Shown here piece by piece: positions 5,895 through 11,523 of a stretch of 11,523 nucleotides of DNA. The position numbers were made by a program, and so were the translations under genes. Below the pieces are notes generated by a model. That model searched no databases, was not told the DNA's origin, and saw only the letters and a program-made list of their open reading frames with translations. Origin of the DNA: JAIVJN01 sp036732565 (lineage in GTDB: Bacteria; Acidobacteriota; Vicinamibacteria; Vicinamibacterales; UBA2999); the NCBI GenBank assembly GCA_036732565.1, contig DAINCF010000210.1, positions 1 to 11,523 on the forward strand, written 5' to 3'. Position 1 is the stretch's first letter. Each line of letters begins with the position of its first letter.

Positions 5895-7298
5895 ATGCGC
5901 GGTTTGAAGTCGACCCTGGCCCTGCTGATCGTGCTCGCCGGGCTCGGCGGATACATCTACTTCGTCGACGCGAAACGTCCCGCCGGCGGCGCGGAGCAAA
6001 AGGAAAAGGCGTTCACGATCGAAGCCGACACGCTTCAAGAGATCCGCGTGACGAGTGGAGGCGAGACCAGCCTGCTGCGCAAGGCCGACGGCGCGTGGAA
6101 GCTGGCCGAGCCGGTCGAGACCGACGCGGATCAAACGGAAGTGTCGAGCCTGACGTCCAACATCGCGTCGCTCGAGATCAATCGCGTCGTCGACGAGAAC
6201 GCCGGTGATCTCGCGCAGTACGGGTTGGCCACGCCAGCCGTGGAGGTGGCGTTCAAGGCCGACGGCAACGTCAGCGACGCCATCGCGCTCGGCGACAAGA
6301 CGCCGACCTCCGGCGACATCTACGCCGTGCGTCCGGGCAACAAACGCGTCTTTCTCGTGTCGGCCTTCATCGAGAGCACGTTCAACAAGAAGCCGTTCGA
6401 TCTCCGCGACAAGCGGATCCTGCGGTTCGAGCGTGACAAGGTGGACAACCTGGAGGTCGCGCTCGGCACGACGCGCGTGGCGCTGGCGCGCGACGGCAGC
6501 GAATGGACGGTCAAGCAGCCGATTCAGGCCAGGGGCGATTACGGCGCGATCGAAGGAGTGCTGACGCGGCTGTCCAGCGCGAACATGACGAAGCTGGTCG
6601 AGAGCGCGCCGAAGGACCTCAAGAAATACGGCCTGGCGCAGCCCGACGTGGTGCTGGCGATCGGCGCGGGCAGCACGAAGGCGGAGTTGGCCGTCGCGAA
6701 GGAACAGAACGGCGAGGTCCACGCACTCGATCGCACCCGGAACCTCGTGTTCACGATCGATCCGACCCTGGCCACCGATCTCAAGAAGGGCGCGGAAGAC
6801 TATCGTGACAAGGATCTGTTCGAGTTCCGTCCGTTCAACGCGGCCAGCGTGACGATCGTGCGCGGCAGCGACACCTACGAATTCAAGAAGGTCCCAGGCC
6901 AGGGCGAGAACGCGACCGAGAAGTGGCAACGCCTGCCCACCGAAGCCTCGGCAAAGGCGGGCGGTGGATCCGCGACGGACGTCGAAGGGCCGAAGATGGA
7001 CGAGCTGCTGAACAAGCTCTCCGCGCTCAGGGCGCAATCCTTCAGCGGCAGCACGGACAGCACAGGCGTGCAGCAGCCGGCGCTGGTGGTCTCGGTGAGC
7101 TACGACAACGGCAAGTCCGAGCGCGTGCGCATCGGCCGCTCGGGCGGCGAGGCGTTCGCGGTCCACGGCGAGGAGCCGGGCGCTGCCAGGCTCGACAAGA
7201 CCGCGTTCGACGACGCCGTCAAGGCACTGGATGCCGCAATCGCGCCGCCGGCGACGACTCAGACCAGCGACGCACCGTCCCCGCCAGCCAAGCCGTAG
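5895..7298 (+). CDS. DUF4340 domain-containing membrane-anchored protein
   Basis: This 467-residue protein has one N-terminal helix (about 5-23) that is probably an uncleaved anchor, with the remainder in the periplasm. It begins 4 nt after the GldG-like gene, with GGAGG at 5879-5883 as ribosome binding site. DUF4340 proteins regularly follow GldG-type genes. Three internal repeats are visible. The first runs about 59-120 (DGAWKL then LAQYGLATPAVEVAF) and the second about 194-256 (DGSEWTV then LKKYGLAQPDVVLAI). A more diverged third runs about 328-404 (EKWQRL then ALVVSVSYDNGK). Each repeat couples a Trp-containing strand, a helical segment and a YGL-x-P turn leading into a strand. The C-terminus is a Pro/Ala/Thr-rich tail. 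No catalytic residues are evident, and a structural or binding role in the ABC complex is the reasonable inference. Confidence 0.9.
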   Translation: MRGLKSTLALLIVLAGLGGYIYFVDAKRPAGGAEQKEKAFTIEADTLQEIRVTSGGETSLLRKADGAWKLAEPVETDADQTEVSSLTSNIASLEINRVVDENAGDLAQYGLATPAVEVAFKADGNVSDAIALGDKTPTSGDIYAVRPGNKRVFLVSAFIESTFNKKPFDLRDKRILRFERDKVDNLEVALGTTRVALARDGSEWTVKQPIQARGDYGAIEGVLTRLSSANMTKLVESAPKDLKKYGLAQPDVVLAIGAGSTKAELAVAKEQNGEVHALDRTRNLVFTIDPTLATDLKKGAEDYRDKDLFEFRPFNAASVTIVRGSDTYEFKKVPGQGENATEKWQRLPTEASAKAGGGSATDVEGPKMDELLNKLSALRAQSFSGSTDSTGVQQPALVVSVSYDNGKSERVRIGRSGGEAFAVHGEEPGAARLDKTAFDDAVKALDAAIAPPATTQTSDAPSPPAKP

Positions 7299-7325
7299 GA
7301 CGAAAAGGTACGTTCGCGGAGGACC

Positions 7326-8930
7326 GTGACGCACCGCTGCAGGCTAGGTTCCGTCGTCATCGTCACGATCCTGGCCGTTTCGTGCGGGGTACGCCAGGCG
7401 CCTTCGGCGCAATCCCGCGCCAGCGTCGCACCGACCCCTCCCGCACTCACGCAACTCAGACGGGACCTGACGGCGCTCTTCAGCGATCCGCTGATCGATC
7501 ATGCGCAGTGGGCCGTGCGCGTCGACTCCCTCGCTACCGGTGAGGCGCTCTTCACCTACAACGCGCACCGATTGATGGTGCCTGCGTCGAATCAGAAGTT
7601 GCTGACGGCGGCCGTCGCGGCCGATCGTCTCGGCTGGGACTTTCGTTTCACTACACGACTTCTGACGGATGGAATCGTCGACGCGTCAGGCACGCTGAAA
7701 GGAAGCCTCATCGTGGCCGGGGACGGCGACCCTACCATCAATCCTCGGAACCCGGAGCGTTGGCGCACCTTCGACGAGTGGGGGAGGCTACTGCGCACGA
7801 TCGGCATTCGCGCGATTGACGGGTATCTGATCGGGAACGATGACGCGATCGAAGAACCAGGGTGGGGCGAAGGCTGGAGCTGGGACGATCTGCAATTCGG
7901 CTACGGCGCTCCGGCCAGCGCGCTGCAGTATCACGAAAGCCAGATCGAGGTGATGGTTGGCCCGGGCCTCGCCGCCGGCGCGCCCGCCGTCGTCGTCACG
8001 TCACCGGCCCGGAGCGGCCTCCTGGTCGACAACAACGCCGTGACGGCCGCCGCAGAGACGGAAACGACGATAACGGTGTCTCGGTTGCCGGGCACGTTGT
8101 ACCTCGTCGTCAGCGGCCATATCGCGGAAGGCGCAAAGCCAGTCAACACGCTGGCTGCGGTCGAGAACCCGACACGTCTCTACCTCGGCGCCCTTCACGA
8201 AGCGTTCTCCCGCCAGGGAGTCGTGGTCGGCGGCAGCGTCCTCGATATTGACGAGGTTCCGCTGGAAGCGCGGAGTGACATCGTGCGCGGGACGCTTCGC
8301 GAGCTCATAGTCGATCGCTCCCCTCCCCTGTCGGAGATCGTCGACGTGATGTTGAAATGGAGCCGCAACGGCTACGCGGAAACACTACTGACGGCTCTAA
8401 GCGCGCTGGCACCCGATCTCTCGGGTAGGGGCGGTTCGCGAACCGCCCCTACGGAGTCTTCCACAGGTCCTCATTCCTCCCCGCGTTCAGCCGCCTTCGG
8501 GCTCGAGGTCTTGCGCTCCGCGCTCGACAGTTGGGGCATCACCAACACCGCCTTTCTGTCGCGCGACGGGTCTGGGCTGTCGCGCATGGACTACGTCTCC
8601 GCCGACGGTCTGGTGAAGCTGCTCACGCGCATGTGGACCAACCCGACGTTCCGCGACCCGTTTCGCGCGGCGCTGCCCGTCGCCGGCGTCAGCGGCACGC
8701 TCGCCGAGCGCTTGAAGGACACATCGGCAACGGGACGGGTGTGGGCCAAGACGGGCACCCTGTCCAATGTTCGCGCGCTGTCCGGCTACCTCGACACAGG
8801 CGCCGGCGAGCCGCTCGTCTTCTCGATCCTCGTGAACAACTTCGTCGTGCCATCGTCCGAGGTCGATGCGGTGGTCGATAGAGCCTTGTTGAAATTGATA
8901 GATCTACCCGCACGTCCTCGACGACGGTAA
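7326..8930 (+). CDS. dacB: D-alanyl-D-alanine carboxypeptidase/endopeptidase, PBP4 (class C)
   Basis: This 534-residue periplasmic serine peptidase trims peptidoglycan, removing terminal D-Ala and cutting D-Ala-mDAP cross-links. The catalytic triad of motifs is complete: S88-N-Q-K91 (nucleophile Ser88, base Lys91), S346-R-N348 in SRNGYAE, and K475-T-G477 in AKTGTLSNVRALSGY. The N-terminus has basic residues, a hydrophobic core and LAVSC, giving a possible lipoprotein cleavage before C20. Plain secretion is also possible. The start is GTG 7326 with GGAGG at 7318-7322; the 3-nt gap is short, but no other start lies upstream in frame. The gene follows the DUF4340 gene by 27 bp on the same strand. 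Residues 367-376 are encoded by a perfect 28-bp palindrome that has evidently entered the gene between the SxN motif and the following conserved GLEVLRSAL segment. The frame stays open and all motifs survive, so the enzyme is probably active. Confidence 0.95.
   Translation: MTHRCRLGSVVIVTILAVSCGVRQAPSAQSRASVAPTPPALTQLRRDLTALFSDPLIDHAQWAVRVDSLATGEALFTYNAHRLMVPASNQKLLTAAVAADRLGWDFRFTTRLLTDGIVDASGTLKGSLIVAGDGDPTINPRNPERWRTFDEWGRLLRTIGIRAIDGYLIGNDDAIEEPGWGEGWSWDDLQFGYGAPASALQYHESQIEVMVGPGLAAGAPAVVVTSPARSGLLVDNNAVTAAAETETTITVSRLPGTLYLVVSGHIAEGAKPVNTLAAVENPTRLYLGALHEAFSRQGVVVGGSVLDIDEVPLEARSDIVRGTLRELIVDRSPPLSEIVDVMLKWSRNGYAETLLTALSALAPDLSGRGGSRTAPTESSTGPHSSPRSAAFGLEVLRSALDSWGITNTAFLSRDGSGLSRMDYVSADGLVKLLTRMWTNPTFRDPFRAALPVAGVSGTLAERLKDTSATGRVWAKTGTLSNVRALSGYLDTGAGEPLVFSILVNNFVVPSSEVDAVVDRALLKLIDLPARPRRR
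8425..8452. repeat. Perfect 28-bp palindrome inside dacB
   Basis: The 14-bp arms GTAGGGGCGGTTCG (8425-8438) and CGAACCGCCCCTAC (8439-8452) are exact reverse complements with no spacer. The element encodes GRGGSRTAPT in dacB frame, an insert unlike the usual PBP4 sequence at this place. This looks like a REP/MITE-type palindrome that has landed in a surface loop. Other copies must be sought elsewhere in the genome. Confidence 0.8.
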
Positions 8931-9080
8931 GCCACCAAGGACACGAAGGCACAGTCGCCGCCAAGGCACCAAGCTACGTACCCAATTCCGCAACGCGCTC
9001 CAAAGAAGTGTCTTGGTGCGGTGGCCCTAGTACGTAGCGCAGGCCTTTAGGCCTGCCAAACGCCGTCGTGCCTTGGTGGC
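8931..9080. repeat. Nested inverted repeats in the convergent intergenic region
   Basis: The whole 150-bp gap between the convergent dacB and exporter genes is built of paired words. The outer arms are GCCACCAAGG (8931-8940) and CCTTGGTGGC (9071-9080). The similarity continues inward with small gaps. A middle pair is GCACCAAG (8966-8973) with CTTGGTGC (9012-9019). An inner pair is CTACGTA (8974-8980) with TACGTAG (9031-9037). A separate hairpin follows at 9039-9056. It may serve as a two-way transcription end, but the lack of a clean U-tract makes a dispersed repeat cassette equally likely. Confidence 0.65.
9039..9056. repeat. Short hairpin GCAGGCCT-TT-AGGCCTGC
   Basis: Perfect 8-bp arms enclose TT. 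The core GCCT-NN-AGGC is shared with the hairpin at 1646-1655 (GCCTGAAGGC), suggesting related repeat families. Because it sits between convergent genes, it could stop transcription from either side, although no T-run follows. Confidence 0.6.
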
Positions 9081-10196
9081 CTACAGTGAAACGTATCGGC
9101 CGAAGACGAGTGCCAGCAGCAGTCCTACTCCACCGACTACCACTGCCCCGGCCATTCCCACGATGAACGGCTTGAGGCCGACGCCTCGAAAGACCGAGAG
9201 GTTCGTGTTCAGACCGACCGCTGCCATCGCCGTGCCCAGCAGGTAGCGCGATGCCCACGTGTCGCCGATGGTGTTGGTCAGGCGCACCCACTCCGCGGTG
9301 TTCCAGATGCCGTAGGCCGCGCCGCCAGATGTCAACGTGGCGTCGCCGATCGACCGTACGATGGCCATCGCGACGAAGCCGACGACGAACGCAGGAACCA
9401 GGGACGTCCATGACCGTCGCCGCGCGCTGGTGCTGCCGGGCTGAGGCGTACGGCGAAGGTGTATCCACGTGAGAATCGGAACCACGCCCGCAAGAAACAG
9501 GTTGCGCGTCAGCTTCGTCACGGTGGCCACGCGCAGCACCACGTCGTCGGCGTAAAGCTGTTTGTAGGTGAGCGCTGACCCGACGACCTGCGAGGTGTCG
9601 TGCACAGCGGTGCCGAGAAACAGGCCGATGGTCTCGGACCGCGTCAGCAACGCGTGCGCGAGATAGGGGTAGGTCAGCATCCCGAACAGACCGAACGCGA
9701 CGACGTTGGCCACGGCGTACGCCACCTCGCGCTCGTCCGCGTCGATCGCCGGCGCCGTGGACACGATCGCCGTGACGCCGCAAATGCTGGTGCCGGCCGC
9801 GATGAGCGTACCCAGCCGCGGCGGCAGACCCAGTCGATTGTTGAACCACGTGACGAAAATCAAACCGGTCGCGATGGCACCGATCACGACGGGCAGACCG
9901 CCGAAGCCAAGCCGCGCCACGTCGAACGCGCTGAGGCGAATGCCGACCAGGACGATGCCGAGGCGCAGGATGGTGCTGACGGAGAACTTCAACCCCGGCG
10001 CCAACCACGACGGCAGCGGAAGCGCGTTGCGACACAGCAGCCCAAGGAGAATCGCCACCGGCACGCCGGAGATGGGGCTGCTGCCGCTGAGACCCTGCGC
10101 CGCCAGCAGCGCCTGACCGAGCACGTCGGCCAGTCGAAAGCCCACCACCATGACGAGGATGGCAGCGAGCACACCGGGAACGGATGAGAGCGTCAT
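9081..10196 (-). CDS. YeiH/UPF0324-family putative sulfate exporter
   Basis: This 371-residue membrane protein has about ten hydrophobic segments and belongs to the YeiH family (conserved hypothetical 698). That family is annotated as putative sulfate exporters on thin evidence. Family features visible are SVSTILRLGIVLVGIRLS (72-89), the GTSICGVTAI turn (135-144), a GTAVHDTSQVVGSA stretch (195-208) and KLTRNLFLAG (228-237). The C-terminal KPFIVGMAGAVVVGGVGL (342-359) is a last helix. The start is ATG 10196-10194, sharing ATGA with the stop of the permease-like gene upstream, so translation is probably coupled. The loop at about 247-263 is basic and hydrophilic. The protein is the last gene of its operon and meets dacB tail to tail. 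The transported anion is not shown by the sequence; sulfate or sulfite is only the family guess. Confidence 0.9.
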   Translation of the reverse strand: MTLSSVPGVLAAILVMVVGFRLADVLGQALLAAQGLSGSSPISGVPVAILLGLLCRNALPLPSWLAPGLKFSVSTILRLGIVLVGIRLSAFDVARLGFGGLPVVIGAIATGLIFVTWFNNRLGLPPRLGTLIAAGTSICGVTAIVSTAPAIDADEREVAYAVANVVAFGLFGMLTYPYLAHALLTRSETIGLFLGTAVHDTSQVVGSALTYKQLYADDVVLRVATVTKLTRNLFLAGVVPILTWIHLRRTPQPGSTSARRRSWTSLVPAFVVGFVAMAIVRSIGDATLTSGGAAYGIWNTAEWVRLTNTIGDTWASRYLLGTAMAAVGLNTNLSVFRGVGLKPFIVGMAGAVVVGGVGLLLALVFGRYVSL

Positions 10197-10915
10197 CCCA
10201 TCAGCCAGAAGCCGCCAACCAGCACCGCGCAGATCGAACAGGCGTACAAGACGTTCCGGTAGGCACCGAGATCGCGACGACCGGCGCCGCGGGCCAGCAC
10301 GCCGACGAGGGCGGCGAACGCCGTCATCGCAGCGATCGCGCCGATGCCGAAGCCGCCGAGGTAGGCGATCGCATCGGCCTGGGTCGAGAGCGCGACGGCA
10401 GGAAGCACACCGAACAGATGCGAACTGCCAGCCAGCCCGTGGAGCATCCCCAGGAAAAACGAGGCCTGCGTCCGCGCATGCCCGTGAAGGCGCGGGTGCC
10501 TGTGCTGCGCCTCGTGCTCGTCGGCTTCGTGCGCGACTGCCGACGGTCGACTGCCGACTGCCGATTCGTGCCTCGTACGAATGTGCGCGTGCACCGCGCC
10601 GCCCGAGTGATGATGGCGATGGACCTGGATGCGCGTCGCGCGATACGCGCCCCAGATACCGACCGCGATCAACGCCACCCCGACGATCCGCTCGCTGTAG
10701 GCCGAGATGGCCTCAATCGGCAGCACTTCACGAAACGCCAACAGCAGGGTGCCGATGATGAGCACGCCGACGGTATGTCCCAACCCCCACTGAAAGCCAG
10801 CGCGCCAGTGCGGCCGATCCTCGTCGACCGCCAACGGCGCCACGGCAACCAGATGATCGGGCCCGGACAGCACGTGGACCAGACCGGTCGCGAGTCCCGC
10901 AAGGAGTGCGAACAT
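10193..10915 (-). CDS. NicO/UreH-like nickel-cobalt permease-type membrane protein with His-rich loop
   Basis: This 240-residue protein has about six hydrophobic segments. The first carries H14-x5-D20-H21 in LVHVLSGPDHLVAVAP, resembling the HxxxxDH-type metal signature of nickel/cobalt permeases and UreH-like proteins. A second conserved stretch is GLGHTVGV (44-51), and a third is GMLHGLAGSSHL (156-167). The central hydrophilic loop (about 99-146) holds thirteen histidines, a common trait of Ni/Co transporters. Part of this loop (residues about 118-127) is encoded by a tandem heptanucleotide. The ATG at 10915 overlaps the aldehyde dehydrogenase stop as TGATG, and the stop overlaps the exporter start as ATGA. 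Nickel or cobalt transport is therefore plausible. Similar proteins are often left as hypothetical, so the substrate is uncertain. Confidence 0.75.
   Translation of the reverse strand: MFALLAGLATGLVHVLSGPDHLVAVAPLAVDEDRPHWRAGFQWGLGHTVGVLIIGTLLLAFREVLPIEAISAYSERIVGVALIAVGIWGAYRATRIQVHRHHHSGGAVHAHIRTRHESAVGSRPSAVAHEADEHEAQHRHPRLHGHARTQASFFLGMLHGLAGSSHLFGVLPAVALSTQADAIAYLGGFGIGAIAAMTAFAALVGVLARGAGRRDLGAYRNVLYACSICAVLVGGFWLMG
10536..10563. repeat. Tandem heptanucleotide ACTGCCG x4 (one variant copy) inside the permease-like gene
   Basis: Units are ACTGCCG at 10536-10542, the variant ACGGTCG at 10543-10549, then ACTGCCG at 10550-10556 and 10557-10563. The array is 28 bp, is not a multiple of three, and encodes the SAVGSRPSAVA portion of the His-rich loop. 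Seven-base tandem repeats are prone to length change, which here would shift the reading frame. Confidence 0.7.
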
Positions 10916-11523
10916 CAGCGCTGAATCGATTTGATCTGAAAGAACTCGTCGATCGCGAGCGGCCCAATCTCGCGGCCGATGCCGGACTTCTTGTAGCCGC
11001 CGAACGGCGCCAGCGCGTTGAACCGGCCGCCGTTGATATCGACCTGTCCGGTGCGGATCCGGCGTGCCACGTTCAGCGCCCGTTCCGGCGTGCCGGCCCA
11101 GACGCCGCCCGCCAAACCATAGATCGAATCGTTGGCGATCCGCACGGCCTCTGCTTCCGTGTCGTACGGGATCATCACGAGCACGGGGCCGAAGATCTCT
11201 TCCTGAGCGACCGTCATGTGGCTGTCGACGTTGGCGAAGATGGTCGGCTCGACGAAAAAGCCACGCGGCAGAGACGATGGACGCCCCCCGCCCGCGACGA
11301 GCGTGGCGCCTTCCTTCTTGCCCTGTTCGATGTAGCCGAGCACCGAGTCACGCTGAGTGGCCGACGCCAGCGGGCCGAGGCGCGTCGTCGCCTCGAACGG
11401 ATCGCCGAGCGTCAGCTTCGCCAGTTGCGCCTTCGCGAGCTCCATCGCTTCAGCCTGTCGCGCCCGCGGCACCAGCATGCGCGTCCACGCGGAGCAGGTC
11501 TGCCCGGAGTTCTGCATGCAGTA
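10915..11523 (-). CDS. Aldehyde dehydrogenase family protein, N-terminal part outside window
   Basis: The 202 visible residues are the C-terminal part of an NAD(P)-dependent aldehyde dehydrogenase, which oxidises an aldehyde to its acid. The visible part starts just before the catalytic loop NSGQTCSAWTRM, whose nucleophilic cysteine is encoded at 11496-11494. Further family features are LGDPFEATTRLGPLAS, the cofactor-associated EEIFGPVL, YGLAGGVWAG and the closing APFGGYKKSGIGRE. A full enzyme is about 470-490 residues, so some 270 lie beyond the right edge. An internal ATG at 11517 is not the start, since homology continues upstream. The stop overlaps the start of the permease-like gene by one base (TGATG), placing this enzyme first in a three-gene operon as far as visible. 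The substrate cannot be assigned. Confidence 0.93.
   Translation of the reverse strand, partial: YCMQNSGQTCSAWTRMLVPRARQAEAMELAKAQLAKLTLGDPFEATTRLGPLASATQRDSVLGYIEQGKKEGATLVAGGGRPSSLPRGFFVEPTIFANVDSHMTVAQEEIFGPVLVMIPYDTEAEAVRIANDSIYGLAGGVWAGTPERALNVARRIRTGQVDINGGRFNALAPFGGYKKSGIGREIGPLAIDEFFQIKSIQR

Noticed and set aside
4223..5956. 577-codon minus-strand open frame opposite the GldG-like gene
   Set aside because: Arg/His/Val/Asp-rich shadow with no recognisable domain; the plus frame has family signatures and a coupled start.
5835..7334. 499-codon minus-strand open frame opposite the DUF4340 gene
   Set aside because: Compositionally a codon-position shadow, and it contradicts the clear operon on the plus strand.
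8974..10035. Alternative minus-strand frame overlapping the YeiH-type gene
   Set aside because: Arg/His-rich with no hydrophobic pattern, whereas the neighbouring frame encodes a well-formed multi-helix transporter.

Overview
The window is GC-rich, densely coded bacterial chromosomal DNA. Many genes overlap by 1-8 bp, and Shine-Dalgarno sites are clear where genes do not overlap. The gene content points to a Gram-negative, chemoheterotrophic soil- or groundwater-type bacterium: a GldA/GldF/GldG-type ABC set followed by a DUF4340 protein, PBP4, a CadC/CadA-type metal pair, a YeiH-type exporter and short palindromic repeats between genes. Acidobacteriota, perhaps Vicinamibacteria, is my best guess. 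It is an inference from gene content and repeat style, not a proven placement. No rRNA, tRNA, CRISPR array or insertion sequence is visible.

Region 1 (1-2185, minus strand): a zinc/cadmium/lead-type P1B ATPase cut by the left edge, its ArsR/SmtB (CadC-like) repressor with both classical metal sites intact, and a Bcp/AhpE-type peroxiredoxin. A perfect 10-4-10 inverted repeat covers the repressor start codon and is the obvious operator. Between the repressor and the peroxiredoxin lies a multi-hairpin repeat block.

Region 2 (2186-2548): an intergenic stretch holding a 22-bp-arm imperfect inverted repeat and probably the promoter of the next operon.

Region 3 (2549-8930, plus strand): a tightly packed run of an ABC ATPase, an ABC-2 permease, a Gldg-family membrane/periplasmic protein, a DUF4340 membrane-anchored protein and a PBP4-type D-Ala-D-Ala carboxypeptidase (dacB). 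The first four overlap or are 4 bp apart and almost certainly form one envelope complex or operon. dacB follows after 27 bp and may be co-transcribed. A perfect 28-bp palindrome sits in frame inside dacB.

Region 4 (8931-9080): a convergent intergenic region made almost entirely of nested inverted repeats.

Region 5 (9081-11523, minus strand): an operon read right to left with an aldehyde dehydrogenase (cut by the right edge), a NicO/UreH-like metal permease with a histidine-rich loop, and a YeiH/UPF0324-type putative sulfate exporter. They are joined by TGATG and ATGA overlaps.

The most interesting points are the Gld-like ABC plus triplicated DUF4340 plus PBP4 cluster, the metal-sensor operator lying on the repressor start codon (possible leaderless mRNA), and palindromic or tandem repeats that have entered coding sequence in dacB and the nickel-permease-like gene.
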